A stretch of DNA of 30,021 nt from positions 1 to 30,021 of the forward strand of contig JAEDMB010000004.1 of assembly GCA_016303235.1 (NCBI GenBank), read 5' to 3'. The DNA is from Oscillospiraceae bacterium. GTDB taxonomy: Bacteria > Bacillota > Clostridia > Oscillospirales > Ruminococcaceae. Within the stretch, counting starts at the first letter, position 1. The number at the start of each line of letters is the position of its first letter. Shown piece after piece: positions 7,297 through 15,046 of this stretch. Under the pieces are notes generated by a model. The model ran no database searches, was not told the origin of the DNA, and saw only the letters and a program-made list of their open reading frames with translations. The position numbers and the translations under genes are program-made.

Positions 7297-8491
7297 ATGA
7301 GTAAAAGAATTTATGGAAGTGAATACGGTTTTCAGACCAGGGCTGTACATACTGGAAATGACGTTGACGGTGAAACAGGAGCAATAAAGCGTCCTATTAC
7401 CATGGCAAACAGTTATGAACTGCCTTATGACCCAAGTGAACTGAACTGGAGTAGTGCCGGAAAAAATCTGTATACCAGAAACGGAGGTTCTAACCAGCAG
7501 TATTTACAGGAACGTCTTGCTTCACTGGAAGGTGGAGAAGATTGCGTAGTACTTGCCAGTGGAGTTGCAGCATTGTCTGGTTTATTCTTTGCTCTGCTGG
7601 AAAGCGGTAATCATTGTAGTATTTTCAAGTGTGACATATATTGCAGTATATCGTTTGCTGAATGAATTGTTTAAAAATAAATTCCATGTAGAAACGACCA
7701 TTGTGGATACTTCTGATTTGGAAGCAGTAAAAAAAGCAATCAGACCCAACACAAAGCTTATTCATATTGAAACCCCGGGAAATCCTACACTTACAATTTC
7801 AGATATTCGTGCAATTGCAAAAATTGCTCATGAAAATGGTGTATTGCTGTCTGTTGACAATACTTTTGCTTCTCCATATAATCAGCGTCCGATAGAACTG
7901 GGAGCTGATTTTACTGTTGAAAGCCTGACAAAGTATATTAACGGACATGGTGATGCTATGGGCGGAGCAATTATCGGAAAAAAGAAATATCTGGATATTA
8001 TCAGAGCACAGTCGCAGATAAATCTGGGCGGGACTATAAGTCCCTTTAATGCGTGGCTGATTATGCGTGGTTCGGTTACACTTCCGCTCCGTATGAAACA
8101 GCATAACGAAAACGCTATGAAAGTTGCAGAATATCTTGAAACGGTGAAAGGTGTCAGCTTTGTTGCCTATCCTGGTTTGAAAAGTCATAAAGGATATGAA
8201 ATTGCAAAGTCTCAGATGACTCCGGGATTTGGTGGTGTTCTCTCCTTTGGACTGCATGCTGACCATGATACCTATAACCGTTTTGTCAGACATTTAAAAG
8301 TAATTACATCTGCTGTGTCTTTGGGACATGATGAAAGCCTGATTGTTTTTATCGGTGAAAATGATGAGAGGCAATATCTGTATCCTGAGGAATTTCATAA
8401 CGGATTTTTCCGTTTCAGTGTTGGAATTGAAGATACAGAAGATATTATTGCTGATTTGAATCAGGCATTTGAAAAAGAGGGATTACTGTAA
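7297..8491 (+). pseudogene. Cys/Met-metabolism PLP enzyme, one-base frameshift
   Basis: Two overlapping frames together encode one transsulfuration-family enzyme. Frame one (7297-7665) gives 'SEYGFQTRAVHTGNDVDGE…' through 'LASGVAALSGLFFALLESGNH'; the rest, '…VVFSSVTYIAVYRLLNELF' to the TAA at 8491, is in the next frame. Removing one T from the TT at 7614-7615 joins them as 'SGNHVVFSSVTY' and yields 397 residues, normal for the family. The PLP lysine is in SLTKYINGHGDAMGG (about Lys212 after correction). Relatives include cystathionine gamma-synthase/lyase, methionine gamma-lyase and O-acetylhomoserine sulfhydrylase; I cannot choose between them. All other motifs are intact, so this is either a very recent mutation or a sequencing error. 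As written, the product would be cut after 122 residues and lack its active site. Confidence 0.85.
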
Positions 8492-8493
8492 CT

Positions 8494-9279
8494 ATGTTGA
8501 ATCAATTTTCAAGGACGGAACTGATTTTTGGCAAAAAGGCAATGGAAAGACTTGCAGCTGCCCGTGTTGCAGTATTTGGTATCGGCGGCGTGGGCGGATA
8601 TGCTGTTGAAGCTCTGGCACGTAGCGGAATAGGTACTCTTGATTTGGTCGATGATGACAGGATTTGTCTTACTAATCTGAATCGCCAGATATATGCTACA
8701 CGAAGTACTGTCGGACAATATAAGGTCGATGCTGCAAAATCCAGAATCCATGATATCTGTCCGGATATAAAAATCAATACCTACAAATGCTTTTATATGC
8801 CGGAAACAGCAGACCAGTTTGATTTTACGCAGTATGATTATGTGATTGATGCCATTGATACCGTAACAGGAAAACTGGAAATTATTCAAAATGCCAAAGC
8901 GGCAGGTGTACCTGTTATTTCAGCTATGGGTGCAGGAAATAAGCTTAATCCGACGGCATTCAGAGTTGCAGATATCTCTGAAACGAAGGTCTGTCCTCTT
9001 GCAAGGGTTATGAGATACGAACTGAAAAAACGTGGCATTAAAGATGTCAAGGTCGTATATTCAGAGGAAAAACCGCTCAGACCCATAGATGATATGGAGA
9101 TTTCCTGCCGGAATCATTGTATATGTCCTCCGGGTACAAAGAGAAAATGCACTGTCCGCAGAGATATTCCGGGTTCAAATGCTTTTGTTCCTTCGGCAGC
9201 CGGACTTATTCTTGCAGGTGAAGTGATAAAAGATTTGGCATTCCGGAAGGATTATGAAAGATGTCAATTAAAAGAATAG
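8494..9279 (+). CDS. tcdA: tRNA threonylcarbamoyladenosine dehydratase, TcdA/ThiF family
   Basis: The 261-residue protein is an E1-like (ThiF/MoeB/HesA fold) adenylating enzyme: FGIGGVGGYAVEALAR nucleotide loop (about 28-43), 'DLVDDDRICLTNLNRQIYA' (about 49-67), 'DYVIDAID' (about 114-121). Its length and the ending 'PGSNAFVPSAAGLILAGEVIKDLA' fit the TcdA (CsdL/YgdL) branch, which uses ATP to close t6A37 of tRNA to the cyclic ct6A. A Cys group C205-x3-C209-x-C211-x7-C219 sits just before the PGS motif and could bind metal. It starts 2 nt after the PLP gene stop, so the two are co-transcribed; that pairing leaves a role in sulfur transfer possible. ATG at 8494 has only a weak ribosome site, suggesting coupling to upstream translation, which the frameshift would disturb. 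Confidence 0.85.
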   Translation: MLNQFSRTELIFGKKAMERLAAARVAVFGIGGVGGYAVEALARSGIGTLDLVDDDRICLTNLNRQIYATRSTVGQYKVDAAKSRIHDICPDIKINTYKCFYMPETADQFDFTQYDYVIDAIDTVTGKLEIIQNAKAAGVPVISAMGAGNKLNPTAFRVADISETKVCPLARVMRYELKKRGIKDVKVVYSEEKPLRPIDDMEISCRNHCICPPGTKRKCTVRRDIPGSNAFVPSAAGLILAGEVIKDLAFRKDYERCQLKE

Positions 9280-9476
9280 CAGAGTATACAACACCGATGT
9301 TGACAACTGTTTCTCTGCCTAAAACCGAAATGGTACAGTTTGCGATGTTGATTTTACTTAATCGTATTCAGGGAAAACATAAAACGATTGCCAGATTAGA
9401 ACTGGAAGGTACTTTGGTTATCAGGGAAAGTTGCAGACCTATTGCAGAATCGTCAGAACCGGAATATTATATATAA
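9261..9476 (+). pseudogene. LacI-family regulator, C-terminal remnant
   Basis: A 71-codon frame that overlaps the end of the tcdA gene encodes 'EYTTPMLTTVSLPKTEMVQFAMLILLNRIQGK' and 'LELEGTLVIRESC', which is the usual end of a LacI/GalR-family repressor (the last strands and helix of the sugar-binding domain plus 'L.LVxRxSC'). The DNA-binding domain and about 260 preceding residues are absent; the similarity begins at about 9282, right after the tcdA stop at 9279. I read it as a leftover joined to tcdA by deletion or recombination. Nothing shows that it is translated. Three LacI/CcpA-type operator sequences follow within 260 bp, which supports a former regulator locus. Confidence 0.75.
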
Positions 9477-9480
9477 TTTA

Positions 9481-9509
9481 AAAGCAAGCAGTAATCTGCT
9501 TGTTTTTTT
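9481..9509 (+). terminator. Intrinsic terminator after the LacI remnant
   Basis: CAAGCAG (9485-9491), loop TAAT, CTGCTTG (9496-9502), then seven T. A 7-bp perfect stem plus T-run ends the PLP enzyme-tcdA transcript. Confidence 0.85.
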
Positions 9510-9517
9510 ATGTGCTT

Positions 9518-9533
9518 GTGATAACGTTATCAC
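9518..9533. promoter_or_regulatory. cre/LacI-type operator 1
   Basis: GTGATAACGTTATCAC is a perfect 16-bp palindrome. Its core TGATAACGTTATCA (9519-9532) fits the catabolite-responsive element consensus TGWNANCGNTNWCA bound by CcpA, and equally the general LacI/GalR operator form with a central CG. It is about 210 bp before the -35 box at 9743. Confidence 0.65.
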
Positions 9534-9614
9534 GATAACTGAAGTTTTTGGAATGTTACTTCATAAACCAATGAGGAGTATTTGAAAAAAGTGTGAATAT
9601 CCGGAATTTTTTAA

Positions 9615-9628
9615 TGACAACGTTATCA
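9615..9628. promoter_or_regulatory. cre/LacI-type operator 2
   Basis: TGACAACGTTATCA fits TGWNANCGNTNWCA and is palindromic but for one pair. It is 96 bp from operator 1 and 104 bp from operator 3, roughly whole numbers of helix turns, so looping between sites is possible. The sequence around it (9534-9718) holds no gene or other structure I can support. Confidence 0.6.
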
Positions 9629-9718
9629 TTGTTTCAGAAGTTCAGTTCATTTAATGAGGATTTTTATCGCAAAAATAGTCTGTTTTATGCTAAAGAATGA
9701 ATATAAAAATCATTTTTG

Positions 9719-9732
9719 TGAAAACGTTGTCT
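9719..9732. promoter_or_regulatory. cre/LacI-type operator 3, next to the promoter
   Basis: TGAAAACGTTGTCT differs from the cre consensus only in the last base. It ends 10 bp before the -35 box at 9743, a place where a bound regulator could either activate or hinder polymerase. Confidence 0.5.
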
Positions 9733-9742
9733 TATTTTTTTG

Positions 9743-9771
9743 TTGACTATTCCAGCATGTGCAGCTATAAT
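9743..9771 (+). promoter_or_regulatory. Promoter of the reductase/importer operon
   Basis: TTGACT (9743-9748), 17-bp spacer, TATAAT (9766-9771): a near-perfect sigma-A promoter. Transcription should start near 9778, leaving a leader of about 147 nt before the ATG at 9925. Confidence 0.85.
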
Positions 9772-9792
9772 AATACTCATAAGAAATCATAG

Positions 9793-9829
9793 TAAATCTA
9801 TCGATTATATATGACAGATTTATTTTTTT
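9793..9829 (+). terminator. Possible weak attenuator in the operon leader
   Basis: TAAATCT (9793-9799) and AGATTTA (9816-9822) pair across a 16-nt loop and are followed directly by seven T. The form is that of a terminator, but the stem is short and AT-rich, so strength is doubtful. If real, it would give leader-level control downstream of the promoter. Confidence 0.3.
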
Positions 9830-9924
9830 GACTGTTCAGTACCATAAGAAACAAAGTGATTATTGTGGTATTCAATTGGTCAGAACATTTCTTTCAGTAT
9901 CAAAATATTCAGAGGTGGTTAAAT

Positions 9925-10770
9925 ATGATAGTTCAGTCATGGAACACAAAAGATGTATTAAAAAATCCCAGAACAACAGAGCTTATTCATGGAGATAATA
10001 CGGTCGGTATCGACATAGGCTCCAGACAGTCAAAGGCTGTACTGCTGTGCAAAGACAGGATTTATGCTGCTATTACAGCAAGCGATGTGGATTCTCAGAA
10101 AACGGCTGAGAGATTATTAAAGAAACTTTTAAAAGAAGCAGAAGAAAATATTTCATCTGTTTCTGCGATTGCAGGTACTGGCTACGGAAGAATCGCTCTT
10201 GATTTCGGCGACATTGACACAAAAATCATAACAGAAATCTCATGTCATGCTATGGGTGCACATTTTCTTAATCCCGAAGTAAAAACAATTATTGATATCG
10301 GGGGTCAGGACTGCAAGGCTATCAAGGTTGACAGCAATACAGGTCACGTCATTGAATTTACTATGAATGACAAGTGTGCAGCCGGAACAGGACGTTTTCT
10401 GGAGAAAACAGCTGAAATGCTTGATTACTCTGTTGAAGAAATCGGCGAGAGGGTTCTGGAATCCACAAAGCCACTGCAAATCAGCAGTCAGTGTGTTGTT
10501 TTTGCAGAATCGGAGATTATCTCCCTGAAAGCAAGAGGGGAAAAAAGAGAGGATATTGCATCGGGTATTCATTATGCAGTGGCAAGAAGAATAAAAAACC
10601 TGGTAAAGCGTCTTGATTTGGAGCCTGATTTGCTGTTTTCGGGCGGAGTATCGCACAATGTCGGAATGCGAAAGGCTCTTGAAGAAACCATTAAAATGCC
10701 GATAATTATTCCCGGATTTGATACCGTTTACTGCGGTGCATTGGGTGCGGCTATATACGCAAAAAATTAA
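9925..10770 (+). CDS. ATP-dependent activase of 2-hydroxyacyl-CoA dehydratase type (BcrD/HgdC-like)
   Basis: The 281-residue protein is an ASKHA-fold ATPase of the BcrAD_BadFG family: GIDIGSRQSKAV phosphate loop (about 27-38), GTGYGR (about 83-88), IIDIGGQDCKAI (about 119-130), NDKCAAGTGRFLE (about 147-159), SSQCVVFAESEIISL (about 184-198) and FSGGVSHNVGM (about 237-247). The two cysteines in the NDKC and SSQC motifs are the ligands by which an activase dimer holds its shared [4Fe-4S] cluster. Such proteins spend ATP to push a low-potential electron into a partner reductase. I chose ATG 9925, preceded by GAGGTGG at 9912-9918, over a longer in-frame GTG at 9856, which has no ribosome site and adds residues with no family match. 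First gene of a five-gene operon. Confidence 0.92.
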   Translation: MIVQSWNTKDVLKNPRTTELIHGDNTVGIDIGSRQSKAVLLCKDRIYAAITASDVDSQKTAERLLKKLLKEAEENISSVSAIAGTGYGRIALDFGDIDTKIITEISCHAMGAHFLNPEVKTIIDIGGQDCKAIKVDSNTGHVIEFTMNDKCAAGTGRFLEKTAEMLDYSVEEIGERVLESTKPLQISSQCVVFAESEIISLKARGEKREDIASGIHYAVARRIKNLVKRLDLEPDLLFSGGVSHNVGMRKALEETIKMPIIIPGFDTVYCGALGAAIYAKN

Positions 10771-10786
10771 AGGAGGTACACAGCAG

Positions 10787-12808
10787 ATGAAAATGAATAT
10801 CAGTGACATTATAAGTGAATCTCTGATTCCGGAGATAGATTCTTCAACTGTTCTGGGCATTGACATAGGCTCAAGAAATGCAAAATCGGTACTTTTTCAT
10901 AACGGAAGTATCTATACATCAATTGTTGCAACGGGAATAAATATGCAGGAAACAGCTGAGGAACTGCTTGATGATATTTTTGAACAGGCAGGTATTACGG
11001 AAAAGGATATTCAGTATGTTGTCGGTACCGGCTACGGAAGAGTATCATTTCAGCTGAAAGATATAAGACAGGATATTCTGACAGAGATATCATGTCATGC
11101 AATGGGAGCGCATTATCTTGCCTCCGGAACAAGGACAATAATTGACATCGGCGGACAGGATGCAAAGGCAATTCAGGTCAATCCTGAAACGGGCAAAGTC
11201 GATAAGTTCCGAATGAACGATAAATGTGCAGCCGGAACAGGCAGATTTCTTGAAAAGGTAGCGTCCATTCTCGGATATACAGTTGATGAAATCGGAAAAA
11301 AATCTCTGGAATCAAAGCAGTCACTGGAAATAAGCAGTCAGTGTGTTGTTTTTGCGGAATCCGAGGTTATTTCCCTCAGAGCAAGAGGATTTGCACCGGA
11401 GGATATTGCGGCAGGTGTTTATATGGCTTCCGCAAAGAGAGTTATTGGTCTGCTCAATCAGATACCGATTGAGGAAGATGTGGTATTTACAGGTGGCGTT
11501 TCAAATAACGTCGGAATGAGAAAGGCTCTGGAAACGCTCTTAGAACATAAATTTACAGAAACAAAGCTTGATATGGTTTTTGCAGGTGCGTTGGGTGCGG
11601 CAGTATATGCACAGCAACTGCTCCGGAAGTACAAGGAAGAAAACAGCAATGAGGTCAGCCGTGAAAGAGTGGACTTTTCCGGACTGGAAAGAAAAATAAG
11701 TGATGCAGAGCTTTCTTTTGCAGAGCGTACGGACGTTAAAAAAGTTGGCTACTTGTGTACATATACTCCGGTTGAACTGTTCAGTGCTGCCGGCGTTGCA
11801 TCTATGCGTCTTGCTAAATGCGGTACGCCTGATGTGGTTTCACAGGGCGAAATGATTACCAAAAGCGTATTCTGCGATGTTACCAAGAGTGTGCTGGGCT
11901 ACTTTATGCAGAACGACCCGGTTTATGATGCTCTTGACGAGGTGGCTATTTTCTACACCTGCGATTCCATGCGTTCCACAGCAGATGCTATTGATAATTA
12001 TTACAAACCTGTAAAGGGCTATGTTGTACCGAGAGGAAACAGCAAGGACAAGGTAAGGGAGCTGTTCAGAAAACAGATACTGTTTTTCAAAAATGATTTG
12101 GAAACCCTGTCAGGTAATAAAATAACAGATGAAAAAATACGTGAGAAGATTATTCTCTATAAAAATATCAAGAGTATTGTCCGCAAGATTTCCGAATTGA
12201 GAAAGCAGGAAATACCGCCATTATCCGGAAGTGATTTTCTGACTATAACAAGAGCCTGCCGCACTATACCTGCGGAGGAACAGTTACCAGTACTTGAGGA
12301 ACTGTACGATAAACTGAAAAATCTGAAAAATACCGGCAAAGCACCTGTTCGCATAATGGTTGTGGGCGGTATGATAGGCGACGGAGACAGAGTAATTATG
12401 GATATTCTTGAAAAGGAACTGAATGTTTCCGTTGTAATTGAAGACCACTGCACAGGCTTCAGTCAGTTTGCAAGGGAAAACAATTCAAGCCTTGATGACC
12501 CGTGGCAGTATCTGGCGAATGAATATCTTGATCAGGCACCTTGTGCAAGACAGTACCCGATAACTGAAAGAGTGGATTTTGCCGCAAAGCTTGCACAGGA
12601 GTATAATGTTGACGGAATCATCTTTACATATATAAAGTTCTGCCCATGCTACGGAATGACAAAGAAGCTTTTTGCAGACAGATTTGAGGAAATGGGTATA
12701 CCGTTCCTTGAACAGGAAAACAGTTATATGGCAAACGATGCAGGACAGATAAAAACAAGATTGGAAGCATTCATTGAGCTTATAAAAGAGAAGAAGGGAG
12801 AGGAATAA
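10787..12808 (+). CDS. Fusion of activase and HgdB/BcrB-like catalytic subunit
   Basis: The 673-residue protein joins two units that are usually separate genes. Residues about 20-285 are a second complete activase domain (GIDIGSRNAKSV, IIDIGGQDAKAI, NDKCAAGTGRFLE, SSQCVVFAESEVIS, FTGGVSNNVGM), with both cluster cysteines. After a charged linker near 285-325, residues about 325-673 form a 2-hydroxyacyl-CoA dehydratase subunit fold: 'LCTYTPVELFSAAG', 'FYTCDSMR' and 'TYIKFCPCYGMT' supply candidate cluster cysteines, and 'IKTRLEAFIELI' is the usual ending. The architecture would tie the ATP-driven electron injector to its acceptor. ATG 10787 follows AAAGGAGG; the longer in-frame start at 10718 lies inside the previous gene and is rejected. 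Partners are the activase upstream and the HgdB-like protein 2 nt downstream. The substrate is unknown. Confidence 0.9.
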   Translation: MKMNISDIISESLIPEIDSSTVLGIDIGSRNAKSVLFHNGSIYTSIVATGINMQETAEELLDDIFEQAGITEKDIQYVVGTGYGRVSFQLKDIRQDILTEISCHAMGAHYLASGTRTIIDIGGQDAKAIQVNPETGKVDKFRMNDKCAAGTGRFLEKVASILGYTVDEIGKKSLESKQSLEISSQCVVFAESEVISLRARGFAPEDIAAGVYMASAKRVIGLLNQIPIEEDVVFTGGVSNNVGMRKALETLLEHKFTETKLDMVFAGALGAAVYAQQLLRKYKEENSNEVSRERVDFSGLERKISDAELSFAERTDVKKVGYLCTYTPVELFSAAGVASMRLAKCGTPDVVSQGEMITKSVFCDVTKSVLGYFMQNDPVYDALDEVAIFYTCDSMRSTADAIDNYYKPVKGYVVPRGNSKDKVRELFRKQILFFKNDLETLSGNKITDEKIREKIILYKNIKSIVRKISELRKQEIPPLSGSDFLTITRACRTIPAEEQLPVLEELYDKLKNLKNTGKAPVRIMVVGGMIGDGDRVIMDILEKELNVSVVIEDHCTGFSQFARENNSSLDDPWQYLANEYLDQAPCARQYPITERVDFAAKLAQEYNVDGIIFTYIKFCPCYGMTKKLFADRFEEMGIPFLEQENSYMANDAGQIKTRLEAFIELIKEKKGEE

Positions 12809-12809
12809 T

Positions 12810-14030
12810 TTGAGTAATCAGAATTTACAGGCAATTGCTGAACCACAGAACCAGCTGGAATATATTGAGCACAGCAGAAATGTACACTCCTATTCAAAGG
12901 CAGTAAGCAGGCTGTTTGATTTGGCACTGAGTTATATTGATTATGCTGAGGAGGAAAACAGAAAAGGTCATCAGGCTGTCTGGACGCAGGGAGTATTTGA
13001 AGCACCGCTTTTCTATGCTTGTGATACTATACCTGTATCAGCCATAGATTTAGGAAGATTAAGTGCGGGAAATTCAAACGAGGTAGCTTTGAAGGTGTTT
13101 GACCTTCCGAAGGAAACCTGTTCTATGATTTCAGTTCTTCTGGGTGAGTGGTATCTGCGAAAGAACAATACCATAAAAAAGGTTGCAGCTTTCAACAATA
13201 CCTGCGAACCGTTCAATATGGCTTATGGTCTTATAAAGGAAAAAGGCTTTGAAATTTACAGAGTTGAGGGCGTTGTTCTTCCTAAGACAAATTACGACGG
13301 AAGATATGACGAGTTAAAGACATTTCTTGCAGGAGAGCTGAACGACCTTGCAGTATGGCTGACAGGAAAACCGGTAGACCAGGAAAAGATGAAAATTGAA
13401 ATTGCAAGAATGAACCGCATACTGAAAAAAGTGCGAAAAATCATGGAGCTGAGAGTGAAAAATCCTCTTTATCTGAAAGGACTGCCGACCATGTTCATGC
13501 TTATGGGAACAGGACATTATTATGGCAGACCGGAGGAATATGAAGAAGTCCTTGACGAATTGCTGATTGAGCTGGAAACAGCAGATTTCGTACAGCCTAA
13601 AGGAAAGAAAATCATTCCTCTTACATGGTGCGGTGCAAGAGGACTTGAATTTGGATTATTTAAGGCAATTGACGACTGCGACGGAGCACTTCTCAGCTGG
13701 TATACGCCGAATCCGTATGACAAGGACTGGAGAGAGGATATACCGCCTCTTGAAAGCATGGCGGAATTTGTGCTTGATTACTTTTTGGTTGGAACACCGG
13801 TAAATCAGATTAAGGGAATTGAAAAGCTACTGACTTCTGTCGGTTCAAAAGGCATATTCTTTTATCATTATGTGGGCTGTGCATTCGGCGGTATACATGT
13901 TGAAATTTTCAGAGATTATTTCAAGAAAAAAGGCATACCTAATATTGAACTGGACGGTTGTTTTCAGGTCGGTGCTCCTTCGGGTCAGCTGTTGACAAGA
14001 GTAAGAGCGTTCATTGAAATGTTTAAATAA
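12810..14030 (+). CDS. 2-hydroxyacyl-CoA dehydratase-family subunit (HgdB/BcrC-like)
   Basis: The 406-residue protein is a second catalytic-type subunit of the family that includes HgdA/HgdB, BcrB/BcrC and double-cubane cluster proteins. Visible marks are 'APLFYACDTIPVSAIDLGRL' (split by one residue from the usual pattern), 'LPKETCSM' (about 90-97), 'FNNTCEPFNMAYG', 'LTWCGARGLEFG', 'YHYVGCAFGG' and the ending 'SGQLLTRVRAFIEM', with several cysteines placed to hold an iron-sulfur cluster. It probably forms a heterodimer with the C-terminal half of the preceding fusion protein. It begins with TTG at 12810, 1 nt after the previous stop and behind GGGAGAGGAA. No acyl-CoA ligase or CoA-transferase lies in the operon, so the true substrate need not be a CoA ester. 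Confidence 0.88.
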   Translation: MSNQNLQAIAEPQNQLEYIEHSRNVHSYSKAVSRLFDLALSYIDYAEEENRKGHQAVWTQGVFEAPLFYACDTIPVSAIDLGRLSAGNSNEVALKVFDLPKETCSMISVLLGEWYLRKNNTIKKVAAFNNTCEPFNMAYGLIKEKGFEIYRVEGVVLPKTNYDGRYDELKTFLAGELNDLAVWLTGKPVDQEKMKIEIARMNRILKKVRKIMELRVKNPLYLKGLPTMFMLMGTGHYYGRPEEYEEVLDELLIELETADFVQPKGKKIIPLTWCGARGLEFGLFKAIDDCDGALLSWYTPNPYDKDWREDIPPLESMAEFVLDYFLVGTPVNQIKGIEKLLTSVGSKGIFFYHYVGCAFGGIHVEIFRDYFKKKGIPNIELDGCFQVGAPSGQLLTRVRAFIEMFK

Positions 14031-14048
14031 AAACAGGGGGTGAGAAAA

Positions 14049-15044
14049 TTGAAAAAGCTTAAAAGTTTAGCAATACTGTTTATGACTGCTGTATTGACTA
14101 TAAGTTTAGCCGGCTGTTCATTCGGGGAAGAAAAAAGCGAATCCGCCAGCAAAATTCGTCTGGGTGTTTACACAGGCGGAGCAGACCACATTATGGCGAT
14201 AGTCGGTCAGGAAAAAGGCTTCTTTGAAAATCATGGATTGAATGTTGAAGTCACTCAGTTTGCAACCGGAATAAATACCGTTGATGCAATCGTTACCGGT
14301 CAGAGCGATATCGGACTGATTACCGATTATGCAGGAGTAAACCGAATAGGCAGTACAAAAGAAAACTGTGATATAAAAATAATATCACGCTATACTACAT
14401 CAGACAGCTACTGGACATTTTATGTGAATCCTGAGCTGATAAAAGAATCGGCAGATTTAGGAAAATACGGAATTGCCAATATTCAGGGAACAATTCTTGA
14501 ATATTACAATTCAGCAGTTCTTGAACATGCAGGCATATCGGAAAGTGAAAGTAAGCTTTTAAACGTTGACAGCGAACAGACAGCTCTGGGAATTTTATCA
14601 GGTGGTGAAGCAGCTGCAGGGTGGCTTTCAGCAGCAGCGGCGTCCAAAGCGGAAGAAATCGGACTGACAGCGTTTTACACGATGAGTGATTTAGGATTGA
14701 CAGTTGACGGTTATTATGTTGCATCAGATACACTTCTGAAAAATAATAAGAGTACGGCAGAAGAATTTCTCAGTGCTATTTCGGATATTCAGGAGTGGAT
14801 AGGGGAAAATCCTGATGAAACAGCAGCCCTTGCAGAATCAAAGGACGGAGTGCCTGCGGCACAGACATCAGCAGTTCTCAAAGGAAATAATCTGATACTT
14901 GACCTCGGAGAAGATTCGCAGAAACATCTCAATTCTATTAAAGCATGGGCAATTCAGGCGGGAAATTTTAACGAAGATTTTGAAATAACCGATTTTATGG
15001 ATAAAACTGTATTAGAAAATGTTTTATCCTCAAAGGAGAAATAA
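14049..15044 (+). CDS. NitT/TauT-type ABC substrate-binding lipoprotein
   Basis: The product has a lipoprotein signal peptide (basic start, hydrophobic core, lipobox LAGC with Cys23), followed by 'KIRLGVYTGGADHIMAIVGQEKGFFENHGLNVEV' and 'DAIVTGQSDIGLI', the standard opening of SsuA/TauA/ThiY-like periplasmic-type binding proteins. In a Gram-positive cell it would be tethered outside the membrane and feed the permease encoded next. Family members bind sulfonates, nitrate, bicarbonate, pyrimidines or other small molecules; the ligand cannot be told. I prefer TTG 14049, 7 nt after AGGGGGTG; GTG 14040 overlaps that ribosome site. Length is 331 residues from TTG. Its place right after the reductase genes suggests it captures the reductase substrate. 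Confidence 0.88.
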   Translation: MKKLKSLAILFMTAVLTISLAGCSFGEEKSESASKIRLGVYTGGADHIMAIVGQEKGFFENHGLNVEVTQFATGINTVDAIVTGQSDIGLITDYAGVNRIGSTKENCDIKIISRYTTSDSYWTFYVNPELIKESADLGKYGIANIQGTILEYYNSAVLEHAGISESESKLLNVDSEQTALGILSGGEAAAGWLSAAAASKAEEIGLTAFYTMSDLGLTVDGYYVASDTLLKNNKSTAEEFLSAISDIQEWIGENPDETAALAESKDGVPAAQTSAVLKGNNLILDLGEDSQKHLNSIKAWAIQAGNFNEDFEITDFMDKTVLENVLSSKEK

Positions 15045-15046
15045 TA

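Noticed and set aside
9101..9155. Four-cysteine insertion in TcdA as a novel zinc site
   Set aside because: Worth noting in the gene entry, but I believe similar Cys groups occur in clostridial members of the family, so it is not reported as new.
9856..9924. Upstream in-frame GTG start for the first activase
   Set aside because: No ribosome site, added residues do not fit the family, and ATG 9925 has a clear GAGGTGG.
10240..10866. A 208-codon open frame antisense to the activase gene
   Set aside because: It lies opposite conserved activase motifs and has no recognisable domain; the sense strand is strongly supported.
9925..14030. Calling the operon a benzoyl-CoA reductase or 2-hydroxyglutaryl-CoA dehydratase
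   Set aside because: Only the family is supported; no CoA-activating or beta-oxidation-type genes are present and the fusion architecture differs from both.
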